Positions 10,509 through 21,774 of a stretch of DNA of 64,000 bases are shown one piece after another. The stretch is from assembly GCA_037127255.1 (NCBI GenBank), contig JBANSL010000020.1, forward strand, positions 62,135,598-62,199,597, given 5' to 3'. A program made the position numbers and the translations under genes. The DNA comes from Persicaria tinctoria. Its lineage: Eukaryota; Streptophyta; Magnoliopsida; Caryophyllales; Polygonaceae. Numbering within the stretch: the stretch's first letter is position 1; every line of letters starts with the position of its first letter. The notes beneath the pieces were generated by a model that saw only the letters and a program-made list of their open reading frames with translations, had not been told where the DNA came from and ran no database searches.

Positions 10509-11667
10509 TTTTTTTGAAGCAAGATAAGAATTCGGTTCTCTAGACAAGCCTAGAGAAACCGAGAGACCGGATAAGCCGGTAGATGGACTAACCATCATGT
10601 ACAACTGGAAGCAAATAACAGAAGCAAATGACATAAATAAAAATACTAGAACCGTGCGTACAAGCCATCCTACACTGCGAAACACAAGCCAAAAGACGAA
10701 CGAAACGATCGGCCAAAAGGACAACGTACACATAGAACTCTGGGGACCAACGGACACCTCGGATTATGGACTCAAACGAGCCTTCAGATGTCAATCGCAC
10801 ATCCACGACGTCATCGAACATGACAAATCAATCATCGATCACAAGAAGCCTGCAACACAACAAGAACAACAAATCACTCCTACTAACCCAAACCCTAACC
10901 ACACTATTGTTAATTCAAAATCCAAAAAACCCATCATGTACATACCCTCGAAGACGATAACAAGATCGTAAATAGGCTCCTATAATAGTAACCAAAATAG
11001 AAGCATAAACCATGGGATTGAAAATAAAGAACGAACAACAATAAACAGGCGTAGAGGTAGGATGCGGGTAGAAAATACAACCCATATGGAACACAGGCCA
11101 TTTGTAACAAACTTATTTTCTTTAATAAAAAAACCCAAATAGTGTCGTATCAACGCTAAGTAGGAACCCGGTTGTTGAACAAGACAACCAGAAGCGGAGC
11201 CCCCAAGAAGGGCAGACCCAAGGGCGAAACCGAGGACAACGCCAAGGAGACTACAAAGAGGGCGGAACCGGTACCAGAGCCGAAGACAGAGCCACGGTTG
11301 CCCCGAGGTGGCCCAATCCGAAGGATGGTGGTCGGGGAAAGAACTGAAAGCAAACCGAAAGAAGCCCGATGAGGTGGAGGTGACGGAGCCGGGGAAGGCT
11401 AACGACGGCTGGAACGAGCCGAGACGGACGACCGATGGATACGAAGCCGGTGAGGACTGAGCCTGGTTGCACACTTTTGGACAGGAGGCATGGTGTTAAG
11501 GCCGGTGAGGACTGAGGCTGCAGGTTGCAATCGGTTTTGCTGGTGGGCAAGGAGGAGTTTGTGGAAGGGAGGCGGAGCTTGAAGAAAACGCCTCTCAAAG
11601 AGAGAGCGTTACGTCAAAGCGCAACAAACGTGTATGATTCTATTCGTTGAAATTCTTAAGGAACTCT
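10509..11667 (-). mobile_element. Non-autonomous LINE-type insertion, 1.16 kb
   Basis: A perfect 17-bp target duplication (TGGAATGTCTATCTGAT at 10492-10508 and 11668-11684) brackets the insertion. It carries a minus-strand poly(A) tail at its low-coordinate end. The 3' end has a strong stem-loop (10532-10562) and then a T-rich 3' UTR. The other half (11150-11600) is GC-rich, like a LINE leader. There is no endonuclease or RT, so it looks like an internally deleted or chimeric LINE. Opposing ORFs in the GC-rich part (11172-11372 plus; 11598-11251 minus) are not recognisable proteins, although the plus-strand one has an AT-hook-like KKGRPKG. Confidence 0.8.
10532..10580 (-). other. LINE 3'-terminal stem-loops
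   Basis: The inner stem CTCTAG/CTAGAG closes the loop ACAAGC, and the outer stem TCGGTT/AACCGA extends it with one bulged A. A second hairpin, ACCGG-ATAAG-CCGGT, follows at 10566-10580. It is written here on the plus strand; the RNA would be the complement. A homologous pair with different stems occurs at 51129-51174. Confidence 0.75.
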
Positions 11668-12000
11668 TGGAATGTCTATCTGATGACCTTTTTTTTTTTT
11701 GAACGTTTTAAATAGTTACTTGTTCAATATATCCGGAAATTAAATGTAGATATATTCATTTTAAAAAATTTGCTAGGTTGGTGAGGTAATTAAATATGAA
11801 CATGAGTACAACACCACACCTACTTTAGATATATGGAGGTTCGGGTTGGGAAGACATGCACACGGGCACAACTCTACTCGGTGCTAGCGGATTTCAACTC
11901 GATGGGAACCAAATAAATGGGTTCGGTCGACCAATGTTAGGGTTGGCCTGGTTAAGAATTAGGTTTAGGGTGGGGGGTTATAAAACCGGTTGAATTGGCA

Positions 12001-12003
<3 letters not shown>

Positions 12004-12081
<78 letters not shown>
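12004..12081. repeat. (TA)n microsatellite
   Basis: An uninterrupted AT/TA run of nearly 80 bp. Confidence 0.95.
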
Positions 12082-12084
<3 letters not shown>

Positions 12085-12136
12085 GTAACAAATAGAAATG
12101 CTAAAAAGGTGGTGTTTGCTAATTATAAAATACCCA

Positions 12137-12188
12137 TTGATCACTTATAAATAGAGATTCAATTGATCACTTATAAATAGAGATTCAA
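12137..12188. repeat. 26-bp tandem duplication
   Basis: Two adjacent copies beginning TTGATCACTTATAAATAGAG at 12137 and 12163. Confidence 0.9.
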
Positions 12189-12394
12189 TGGGTAAACTTG
12201 TGACTTGAAGGATCTAGGAACGCAGTGACCCGCACCTGAAGTAGGTTAGAGTTATGGTCGGGGATTTTCTAACTTGTGACTCGACTGACCTGACTTGTTT
12301 ACATTCATGTCTAGATTTGAGTCAGTTAGGATAAGAAAATTATAGTGATTGAAATTATTGCTTGCTACGTTTAGCTTATCCTAATATATTTGTT

Positions 12395-12482
12395 TTGTTT
12401 TTTTGGTGATCAAAGAGGACAAGTCTCAAAGAAACAAAATCAGGCTACACACAACAAGCCGGGGAGTAGCCCTTCCCCTACA
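12395..12482 (-). mobile_element. Extremely 5'-truncated LINE insertion, 88 bp
   Basis: Flanked by a 17-bp target duplication with one mismatch (12378-12394 and 12483-12499, ATCCTAATA then A/T then ATTTGTT). A T-run at 12396-12404 is the minus-strand poly(A) tail. It contains GAGG-ACAAG-TCTC, a short stem with a loop like those of the other LINE 3' ends here. Confidence 0.7.
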
Positions 12483-13154
12483 ATCCTAATAAATTTGTTA
12501 TGACATACAAACTCTATTTATACACTCCTACTAAATACCAAAAACACTGCGTTAAATTAACCTGCCAACTAAGTTGAAAATTCACTAGCTATCTAGTACG
12601 ATTATACATGATTTAATTTTTCGGAAATTTCGCGAGGTACCTCTGAGGTACTGCAATTTTCACGAGGTATACAACTCTTTTACATATTTCGCGTGGTACC
12701 CCTGAGGTTTTGAATTTTTTCGTCTCGCGCCCTTCTTGGTTAACTCTAACGGATTCCGTTAGTTTTTAATTAAAAAAAAAAAGAAAAAAGAAAGAAGGAA
12801 CGGAACCCTTCCACTCTCCTAGTTTTTCTCTCTCCCCGCGAGCCAACCCATCACCCTCTCCATCCCTTCCTCTTCGCTGGTGCCTCGCCGCTCCGCCGTC
12901 CTCCCCTTCCGAAGCTCTCTTGCAGCAGCTTCGGTGCCTTCTTCTCTATCGACCATCGATTCAACCATTACCACACCGTCAGACCGCCGACGTCCACCTC
13001 CGCCCACTGTCACCGAACTACTTCCTTCCCTCGTCTTATCCTCACCGGATTCTCTTCTTAAAATACATATGATGACATCTTTTTCGTTGAATCAGTGGTG
13101 ATGATAATCATGAGGGAATATGGCATACGGATGCAATTGGAAATGGTTAGGGTT

Positions 13155-13391
13155 TCAAATTGTGAAATTGGGGGAAATTTGAAGCTGAAATGAGGGAAAT
13201 TGAAATTGGGTTTTGAAGGTGAATAGGCACGCGACCTCCTCGGCAGAGTCAAAGGTGCCGAGCCAAATGCGCGTCTTCTTCCATGGATCTCGGATCTCGA
13301 CAACGTGGACACCGCGGATCTCGTCTTCTTCCACGCGACCTCCTAGGCGCTTTCGGACACCGCGGTACCGGATTCCCACACCGGCGTCCTG
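13155..13391 (-). pseudogene. Captured AP2/ERF DNA-binding domain fragment
   Basis: The minus strand reads [11 protein letters not shown], then a 12-residue insertion, then [21 protein letters not shown]. These are the conserved first and second strands of the plant AP2/ERF domain. Canonical domains have PWGR and then AAEIRDP; here LGGR replaces PWGR and extra residues ([12 protein letters not shown]) separate the halves, apparently from a local duplication of a CTCGTCTTCTTCCA-type segment. After AEEVA the frame runs into unrelated sequence and lacks the ARAYD helix. It is a fragment inside the Pack-MULE, not a working factor. Confidence 0.85.
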
Positions 13392-13402
13392 CAATCGAAT
13401 CG

Positions 13403-13712
13403 CTCGCGCTGGATTGCGGGAGGAAGGAGATTAGGGATAGAGGGTTGATTGGTATGGAAGAGGGAAATGGAGAGAGGAGAGAGATGGGGGAGAATCTGGT
13501 GGTCGGAGTCATTCCCGGCAGCAATGGGCCGCCACCTCTCGCGCTGGATTGCGGGAGGAAGGAGAATAGGGAGAGGGGGTTGGTTGGTATGGAAGAGGGA
13601 AATGGAGAGAGGAGAGAGATGGGGGGAGAATCTGGTGGCCGGGGTAATTCCCGGTGGCAATGGGACGCCACCACTCGCGCTGGATTGCGAGAGGAAGGAG
13701 ATTAGGGAGAGC
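13403..13712. repeat. 135-bp tandem repeat, 2.3 copies, inside the Pack-MULE
   Basis: CTCGCGCTGGATTGCG recurs at 13403, 13538 and 13674 (periods 135 and 136). The intervening sequence is more than 90% alike. ORFs on both strands here are artefacts of the repeat. Confidence 0.9.
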
Positions 13713-14015
13713 GTTCTTCTTCTCCATCGCTCTCTCGTAGTTGCTTATGTTCTCCCTGCTCCTTTTTTCTTTCTTTTTTTCTGTTTTTTTTAATTGAAAA
13801 CTAACGGATCATCCAAAAGATTTGTTAGAGTTAACCAAGAAGGGCGCGAGGCGAAAAAATTCAAAACCTCAAGGGTACCACGCGAAATATGCAAAAGAGT
13901 TGTATACCTCGCGAAAATTGCAATACCTCAAGGGTACCTCGCGAAATTTCCGTTGATTTTTTTTGTTTTTAGTTGTTTACAAGAAGTGAGATGAGTCGGT
14001 AATAGATTTTACATA

Positions 14016-14239
14016 CTCCCTCCGTTCAACAAAATTTTCATGCACGCTTTTTTAGGAGCTAAAAACTATATAAAATATTAAATTTTTAAATAATTTTTTT
14101 TAACAATTTCGTAGTTATTATTAATATTTACAAACTTGTTAAAAAAAAAATTTTTAAAAATAAATATTTTATATAGTTTTTATCATTATAAAAAATCGTG
14201 CATGAATAGTAAACGACAAGTTTTGTTGAACAGATGGAG
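14016..14239. mobile_element. Stowaway MITE (Tc1/mariner type), 224 bp
   Basis: TA target sites at 14014-14015 and 14240-14241. Termini are CTCCCTCCGTTCAACAAAA and its imperfect complement. The interior is an AT-rich foldback. Confidence 0.93.
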
Positions 14240-14249
14240 TATAAAATAT

Positions 14250-15978
14250 GGAAAAACCTATGTTTACACTTAGTGTAAAACATTAAATTTTACACTCCCA
14301 ATTATCAACTTTCGCGTATTAATGGATTAAAAAAATACCGTAGTAAATGAACTTTTTTTACCTCTGGGAGAAAGTGTAATGGCCCCATTGACCCTTCAAC
14401 TCCTTTCCCATAACTCCGGTTGAGATCATATGTCCCAAAACCCCTGCCCCTTGAATGTCCCTCCACCTCCCGAATTAAAAAAAAAAAACAAAAATAATTA
14501 AAATCTATTTTTTTTATATAAAAAAGGTAAAAGATTGGATGAAATGAGAGAGGAGATAGGGGGGAGACAGGTGCTCTTGACACAGCAGATCCGGACTGCC
14601 ATAACTCACCCTTGAGTTTACTTTACCAATTCTCTGCAGAGCAGTGGGAGAGAAGATTAATTATTTGCTTTTTCTCCCCACGCCTCAGATCCGGCTTCTA
14701 CGACCTCCGTCCATGGCGCCCGGAGATCCCTCACGCTCTGCATATGCTCGCTCTCATAGTTGTTGATGCTTCAATTTCCATCTACACAGTCACCCATTCA
14801 ATTTTCGAATCCGAATTGAAATACAATCATCCATTCACCTCCACCACCATCTACCCAGTCACCCATTCCCGACACCAACGATGGACAGATCGGGGAGGCC
14901 GAGAAACGAGGCTAGCGAGCAAGGTGTGTAACTAAAGCGGATGAGATGGATGAAGAGGCTGACGCGACCGGTGTAGAGCTTTAGGACGACGACCTAGGTG
15001 GAAACAGGAGATCGATGTCCCTTGTTCAAGGGGTGGTGGTAGTATATAGTAGTTTTGGACGTCGAGGCCAACAAGTCCATCGCCGCCGGAGATGGGGGTG
15101 AGGAGGGCAAAGAGGAGGGTGGATAGAAGGGGTTCGTTGGAGTTGAGAAGAGAGGTAGAAGATGAAGTCTTTTTAGTTTTTACCTTTTTTTTTTAAATGC
15201 CACATGTTATATTTTAGGGAAAATTACAGAAAACCACCTTTAAATATGGATGTTTTCACTTAACCACCCCTTAAATTCAAAACTACAGAAAACCACCATT
15301 TAAATGATATTTGTTTACAAATCACCACCCATTTAACTATTTTCGTCACTTTATCATTAAATATATTATATTTTAATATTTTTAAACTCAAATTTCATTG
15401 TAAATATATTCAAATTTTGAATTTAAGGGCCCAATTATATTTTAGGGATCATTGTATTTATTTTTAAAAATAATAATCAATAAAGCCTAGAATTTTTATC
15501 TTAATTTATGTTTGAAAATGTTTATAAATTGTTAAAACATTATGTAAATTACTCTTATTTACAATATAAATAAATAAGAGTAAATTCCATAATATTTTAA
15601 AATTTTATAAACATTTTCAACCATAACATAAGATAATAATTCTAGGCTATATTTATTATTATTTTTTTAAAATAAATAAAATAATCCCTAAAATATGATC
15701 GAGTCCTTAAACTCAAAATATGAATATATTTACAATCAAATTTGAGTTTAAAAATATTAAATTATAATATATTTAATGATAAAATAAAGAAAATAGTTGA
15801 ATGGGTGGTGAGTTGTAAGCAAATATCTTTTAAAAGGTGGTTTTATGTAATTTTGAATTTAAGGGGTGGTTATGTGAAAACACTCATATTTAAAGGGTAG
15901 TTTTCTGTAATTTTGCCTATATTTTAAGTGGCGGTGTAAAAGGTGAGGTTTACACTGAGTGTAAACGTATCACTCTCC
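14250..15978. mobile_element. Mutator-like element with a nested foldback element
   Basis: A perfect 9-bp duplication ATAAAATAT flanks it (14241-14249 and 15979-15987). The left end GGAAAAACCTATGTTTACAC and the right end in reverse, GGAGAGTGATACGTTTACAC, are imperfect inverted repeats that continue with CTYAGTGTAAA. The non-repeat interior (about 14370-15180) is gene-like. An ORF at 14612-14935 and an ATG at 14881 (MDRSGRPRNEASEQ) run up to a GTGTGT donor-like site. I cannot identify the source gene. The left duplication overlaps the TA of the adjacent Stowaway, so this element came later. Confidence 0.75.
15217..15917. mobile_element. Foldback MULE, 701 bp (copy 1)
   Basis: Flanked by a perfect 9-bp duplication TATATTTTA (15208-15216 and 15918-15926). 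The whole element is close to one inverted repeat, with ends starting GGGAAAATTACAGAAAACC and GGCAAAATTACAGAAAAC. It is a nearly identical reverse-complement copy of 36111-36812. There are no ORFs. Confidence 0.9.
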
Positions 15979-16200
15979 ATAAAATATACACAATCATCAT
16001 TTTTTGTGAGTTTAGAGAATAGGGTGGGGGAATGATTAAACCATCGTAGAGATAATAATTACCCTCCTTAGAATTTGGAAAAAAATAACAAATTTTGTAT
16101 GAAAAACGGGAGAAGGAGGAGAATGATTAAAATAGCGATCAATGAATCTTAACTCGAATACGGAATATATTAATAAAGGTAATTACAATATAGGGGAGGG

Positions 16201-16262
16201 GGGATTCGAATTCGTGATCTATTGGTCACTACATGTCATCCTTACCGGCTAAGCTATTAAGG
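16201..16262 (-). repeat. tRNA-derived SINE head (family A)
   Basis: The minus strand shows a perfect A box TAGCTTAGCCGG (16245-16256) and a near-perfect B box ATTCGAATCCC (16201-16212). It is preceded by TTGTCAAG. The same arrangement recurs at 59950-60025. Confidence 0.6.
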
Positions 16263-17559
16263 CTTGACAAATTACATAAAATAACTCTAAAAACACGGAG
16301 AAATACGTAATCTAACTATCATTTATTTAGATTCTCCCAAAATATAAATAAAATTCACATTTATAAGGTAAAACATTCCCCCCTAATATATTGTTAATTA
16401 AATCTCATGTAATTTAACAGATAGTTGCATTTTACAAATATTTTAATATTCTCTTTTATTCAATATTTAGTATATATTTATTATGGTGCATGGATGGATT
16501 GTGACTATATATTATGACTACAAAATATTTTAATAAAATAACAATTATTAAATAATTGATTTCAATATAAACAATTCTTTCCACCAAAAAATAATCAAGA
16601 TATAAATAAAATAACACATATCAAATACTACATATTTATCTATTAATATTTGGGTAAGTGTGACTATGAAATATTTTTTATTTATATTTTTGTCAATTAA
16701 CTAAAAAATATATATATAGATTGTAACTTATAAAACTTTCTATAAATTATGACAGCTTATTATTTTTTTTTCCTAGAATTAATCACAACGTGCCACATAG
16801 AGGATAGAATGCAATACATCGATTTTAGTATATGTACTAGCGTAGTGCCCGTGCGTAACACACGGGATTTGTAAAGTATATTATATTTTATAGAAGATAT
16901 TGCCAAAACTTATTTACATTATTTATTAAATGTATTATACTATTATAATAATATGAAAACGACATACTATTTATTATTTTGTTGTTATCTACCATGTTAA
17001 TATATTCTTAGTAGTTTTTTTTTTGTAATAAGTAAATTTAGAGATGTGAGAATATGAGCAAAATTTGTAGATATTTCCTATACAATATTTAATTAATAAT
17101 ATTAATAAGAAAATATAGAAATAGTGTATTGTAAGGCATAAGAATATAGCAATTTGTCATTAAATACACTGTAATTATTTGAAATAATCAAAATATAATG
17201 TAATTATTTGAAATAATTCATATTATGTGAAGTTTATTGTCAAACTATGTGAATATATTATCTAGTGTTTTGGATATGAATTTTGAGTCTTTTGTTAAAT
17301 TTATCATCATATGACGTCGCACTCAATGCTGTTTTCTATCTTAACAAAGTTAAGAATGACATCTAAAAAAAAACAATTCATATCATATAGACTATTATAA
17401 TATAAAGTATATAAATGGAGTAAATATCATTTAGATCAATTACTTATAATGAAACATTGTAAAATAATGGATTAAAAATATTTTTTTCACAATAAATAAG
17501 GATTTACCCTCTTAGCAATAATTAGCTAGTAAAAAAAAAATAAAACGACATCGTTTTGA

Positions 17560-17970
17560 GAAAAACCCTAAAAATCAAATACCCATTTACTGCTCCTAAT
17601 TCCTAACTTCCTTCGGAGCACCACTGCCCGCTCCTTCGGCCTCCATTTGCTCAATCACCTCACCGTCAACCTCCAGTCTAACCCCGACCTCGGCTGCCCC
17701 GTTTGCTCTCTACCGTCGTCACCGGCGACTCCGGTGAGCCCAGGCACCACTCCCTGCTCAAGTAGCCTAGGCGACTGTCGCAGTGTCGTCGTCGAGTTTG
17801 TTGCCGAGCATAAGCAGACCATCTTCGTCGCCGGCTCATCGCCTCTGTTCGACCTCCTTGCTGCTGTCGCCGCACCGTCTTCTGTCCGGCCTTCTTTCTC
17901 AGGTACCACTCCCAAGTCCCAATCGATTATCCATAATCTCATTTCAATTTTCACCGGTTTGGTTTAACAA
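17560..17970 (+). other. GC-rich gene-like segment (possible capture)
   Basis: After an AAACCCTAAA leader-like stretch, a 106-codon frame (17647-17967, MLNHLTVNLQSNP) is rich in Ser/Pro/Val and unlike the AT-rich surroundings. I recognise no domain. It may be a captured 5' UTR or first exon in the Helitron. Confidence 0.35.
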
Positions 17971-17973
17971 ATA

Positions 17974-18193
17974 CTCCCTCCGTCTCGCAATACATGTTGT
18001 TTTAAAGTAGCATAGGTGTATCAAAAAACTTGTTGTTTGGGCTAGAATTATTATCTTTATATGTAATGATTATTCTTTTACGGGTAATAATTACTACTTT
18101 TAGTTATTTTAGCTTATAAAAATAAAAGAAATATAAGTCTTATTAATAAGCGTGTATAAAGCTAAAACAACATGTATTGCGAGACGAAGGGAG
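17974..18193. mobile_element. Stowaway MITE, 220 bp
   Basis: TA at 17972-17973 and 18194-18195. Termini CTCCCTCCGTCTCGCAATAC and an inverted match CTCCCTTCGTCTCGCAATAC. Confidence 0.93.
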
Positions 18194-18214
18194 TAACAAT
18201 GATCTAGGGTTGAT

Positions 18215-18480
18215 TTATTTGGATTGGAATTTGGATTGGAATGTTGAAATCAAATTGGGGGGTTTTGTGCAATGGGATTGGAATTTTGGATTCGAATAAC
18301 AATGGGAATCGAATTGGGGGTTTTGTGTAGAGGGAATGTTGAAATCGAATTTGGATTGGAATTTTGTGCAATGGGATTGGAATAACAATGGTTGTTGAAT
18401 AACAATGGGATTTGAATTGGGGGTTTTGTGCAATGGGAATGTCGAAATCGAATTTGGATTGGAATTTTGTGCAATGAGAT
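18215..18480. repeat. Minisatellite of about 97-100 bp period
   Basis: Three degenerate units restart at GAAATC(A/G)AATT near 18245, 18341 and 18441. They share GGATTGGAATTTTGTGCAAT and AATTGGGGGTTTTGTG. Minus-strand ORFs of Asn/Pro-rich repeats are translations of this array, not proteins. Confidence 0.85.
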
Positions 18481-18659
18481 TATTTATGTGGATGTGCATT
18501 ATCTGCTAAATTGAATTATCTTATAATATTGGATTATTTATGTGGAATTGTATTTTATTTGTAATATCAAACACATTATGGTTTGTGTGGCTCTTTTCGC
18601 TGTATTAAGTTAAGAGAGATAATAAAATAATAATAGAAATAGATAGATAGATATGAATA

Positions 18660-19975
18660 AACATTTTAAATCCTTTTTTAGACGATAGATTTGTAATCTT
18701 TTGGTTAAAAAATAGATAAACATTGATGAATTTCCTGTTTTTATATGAGTTTTTACGTCTACAGCAGCTGATTTTATTTTTATTTTCTGTTTTTTCTAGA
18801 AGATTTATAGTAGATATCAAATCTTTTAGTTTGGAATGAGAAATGAGATATAGATTACTGTTGACTATTAAGTTAGGATAGATACAAACTTGTGCAGCAA
18901 TTATAACCCGTCTAAATCCCTTTTTAGAGGATAGATTTGTAATCTTTTGGTTAGAAATGAGATAAACATTGATGAATTTATTTAGGTTTTTTATGTTGGT
19001 TGTATAAACTATTGAATTCCAAATGAGAGGACTGCCCCATGACCGGTGGAAGAGGAAGGAAGAGAAGCGAGTTCTCTGTTATATTCGATTCTGATTATAT
19101 ATAGAGTAGTGTTGCCAGTTAGGTTAGGGTGAATGAGAGTTAAACGGTAAAACAAATCTCTGCAGATCTGAAATTAATAGCGGATAGAACATAAAAAATA
19201 AAGTAATATTTAATGGTTTTTAATAATTTAAAAAATCTATGCAGATATGAAATTAGGATAAATGTGTTTTTTTTTGTTAAATAAAAGAGATAAACATTGG
19301 TTAATTGAAGTAATAACGAATGGAACTTAAAAAAATAACAGTAATAGAATGGTTTGTAATTGGTTAAAAAATCCCCACAGATCTGAAAATTTTAATTATT
19401 TTAACAAAAAGTAACGAAATGTTTTGCAATTGGTTTAAAAATCTCTGCAGAGCTGTAAAGTTTAATTATTTTAAATAAAACGGTTTAAACTAAATTTAAA
19501 AAATCTCTGCAGATCTGAAATTAGGCTAAATGTGTAATCTTTTGGTTAAATAAAAGAGATAAACATTGATTAATTGGGTAATTGAAGTAATAACGGATGG
19601 AACTTTAAAAAAAGTAACAGAAATGAAACAGCTACTGGAAATGCTTATATTATATCGTTTTAATATTATTTAACTCACTCTTGAGGTTTGAGTTAGTGTT
19701 ATCCAAATCAAACAACTATTGGAAATGCAAAAGAAATCAATTAACCAACTCTATGACCAATGAACTTAGAAAATAGATCTCATTATTCACCAACCAATTT
19801 AGATTTAATCATGTTACATTTTATAGCAATAAGAGTAAAATTGGAGCGGAACTTGGTCATAAACTTAAAAAGATTTATTGGATCAAAGATTTGGATACCA
19901 TGTAAATTAAAAACAAATATGAAATAGGGATGTGAAGCAAATCAAGCGAAATCTCTGCAGATCTGAAAGTTGTAT
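18660..19975. repeat. Degenerate array with core ATCTCTGCAGATCTGAAA
   Basis: The core occurs about six times between 19155 and 19968 with few changes, each followed by an AT-rich stretch. A second motif (GATAAACATTGATGAATTT or TTAATTG) near 18716, 18961, 19288 and 19558 is interleaved with it. The region looks like an old tandem array inside the Helitron. No gene is present. Confidence 0.7.
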
Positions 19976-20099
19976 TTTTTTTATTTTTATTTATGGTTGA
20001 ATTTATTAAGGAGGGTATATCTGAATTTGTGATTATATTTTTGTGTTTTTTTTTATATTTAGGGTGTTTTATTTAGTGTTTTATGTACAACAACTGATT

Positions 20100-20480
20100 T
20101 TGTTAGACGAAGCGTTATGTCCTTAGGTTTTGAGATCCATGGGATGTTCCTCGATGATGAAATGAATGGAAATGAGCGGACAATATGAATGGGAGGATCA
20201 CCGCACACCATGAGCCAAATGGAAAGGAAGCATATGGGGATAAGTTATCACCTTATGTGACTGCCACGATAACCAAGAGACTTTCATTGACTGCCCACAT
20301 GCCCAAGAAGCGTTCATGGACTGCATACACGCCTAGGAAAGGTTGAAGGAGAACATGTAAGAGATTTCATATTTGTATTTTTAGTGTTTGTAGTGTGCAA
20401 CAGGAAATTTGTGAAATTAGAAGTGTCATATTTTGTGCACGTAGATGCATTTCAGGTGCATTGATGGCTTTTCAAATTGG
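20100..20480 (+). other. Unidentified gene-like fragment
   Basis: Less AT-rich than its surroundings. One short open stretch reads SPYVTATITKRLSLTAHM. It could be a captured exon; I do not recognise it. Confidence 0.2.
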
Positions 20481-20696
20481 ATAGAATGAACCTGTGAGAG
20501 CGGAAAACCATTGTTGTAGTTGATAATTCATTCAATTTTAGTATCGATCATGATTAATTGGATTACGGTGCAATGTCGAAATGCAGCGCTGCAAAAAAAA
20601 TAATTGTAAATGTTATAAATAAAAGAGTTTTAAATAATTGGAGAAGCAATTGGGAATTTATCCTAAATTTTGATTTTTAAACAATTGGAGAAGTAA

Positions 20697-21052
20697 GGGT
20701 TCGTTTGGTTGAATGCGGGAAGTACAATTCCTGGGAACTTACTTCCCATGAATTGAATTCCCATGAATTGAATTCACGTGAAGTTCACTTCCTATGAATT
20801 AAAAAAAGTTGTTTGGTTGAATTTTGGTTTTTAGTAGTATAAAGAGGGAAATAAATAAATTCATGTTAAAAAATGGGGGAAGTTGAACTTATCTAGTCCC
20901 CCCTAGGTAAGTGAACTTCTTACGATTTGTAGGAATTGAAATTCCTGAGAAGATGAATTCCTGTATCATTCTGTCAACCAAACACAAGAATATATCATAC
21001 TTCCTGGGTTTTTTAACTTCCTGTGTTTTTAACTGGCTAACCAAACGAGCCC
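20697..21052. mobile_element. Tourist-like MITE (PIF/Harbinger), 356 bp
   Basis: TAA on both sides (20694-20696 and 21053-21055). Termini GGGTTCGTTTGGTT and, in reverse, GGGCTCGTTTGGTT. The flanks carry a local duplication (20648-20682 and 21055-21087) that the MITE separates. Confidence 0.9.
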
Positions 21053-21774
21053 TAATTGGAGATTTATCCTAAATTTCTAACTTTAAATGTATGACCGCCA
21101 CGTGTCCCATTTTGTAAGTGTTTTAGTATTATATTAGATATATTAGATATAGATAGACTAATAAATAGAATAGAATCGATTTTTTTCATTTAAAGATTTT
21201 TCTTTCTTATTTTAAGGGTAATTTAGTGTAATTTTCCAGCAATAGGAGATTTAACCCAAAGGGGAAGAACTCCGGTTAGGCAAGTGGGAACCAAACCCGG
21301 AAAGGAAAGTTAGGAAGGAGAGGACAGAGTAAGGCAAACTGAAAAGTGAAAAGCACGAATCCAAATCTCATAACTCGCGGTGTTGTGAGTTTCACAGCGT
21401 CGCACATTGAATCTGAGTCGGCCCAACGCCAACCCCAATTTCTAATCTTTTTCGACTTGCAAAAGTTGCTACCAATACGCAACCAAGTTTTTACTTCAAC
21501 TGTGACTCTACCCATGTCCAGTGTTAGGTTTTTTTCGCCCCTTTACATCCTGTGAAACCCCCCTCCTCCGTTTTACCCCCAATTGGCCAATTCAGCGTGA
21601 TTTGAACGTTACACACTTAACCCTATTCCAGATTTCCTCTTCTTCCTGTGAATTACTATTATCACCTGGGGTAATTAGGGATTTCGGCTTTCCTCACCCC
21701 CTCTGAGACTGAGACTAGGGTTTCTCGTTCAACCCACACGATTGTTTTCTTGGAATCTTAGTTGAATAGCAGCA

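Larger units (their letters stand above)
12622..13952. mobile_element. Pack-MULE, 1.33 kb, with long terminal inverted repeats
   Basis: Terminal inverted repeats of about 165 bp (12622-12786 and 13782-13952) start CGGAAATTTCGCGAGGTACC at both ends. They differ by a few substitutions and one short indel. The flanking 9-mers TTAATTTTT (12613-12621) and TTGATTTTT (13953-13961) match at 8 of 9 bases, as expected for a Mutator-like element. The interior has no transposase. It carries GC-rich gene-derived sequence, including an AP2/ERF fragment and a 135-bp tandem repeat. Confidence 0.88.
16837..21138 (-). mobile_element. Probable non-autonomous Helitron, about 4.3 kb
   Basis: On the minus strand the 3' end is a hairpin, CCCGTG(T)G-TTA-CGCACGGG, followed by CACTACG and CTAG, then T. 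This is the canonical Helitron terminus (16837-16866). The 5' end is placed at TCTAATATAATACTAAAAC near 21138, within A|T; GA sites at 21147 and 21153 are alternatives. No Rep/helicase is present. Inside are a gene-like segment, two minisatellite regions, a Stowaway and a Tourist MITE. The 3' end is solid; the 5' end and hence the length are less certain. Confidence 0.6.

Noticed and set aside
13249..13793. Overlapping ORFs of 105-141 codons on both strands
   Set aside because: They arise from the 135-bp tandem repeat in the Pack-MULE. All six frames are similarly open.
18215..18499. Asn/Pro/Ser repeat proteins on the minus strand
   Set aside because: They are translations of the 97-100 bp minisatellite and appear in several frames.
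18215..20000. Possible CRISPR-like array of regularly spaced repeats
   Set aside because: Spacers are irregular, repeats are degenerate, and this is nuclear plant DNA. It is an ordinary minisatellite or transposon array.
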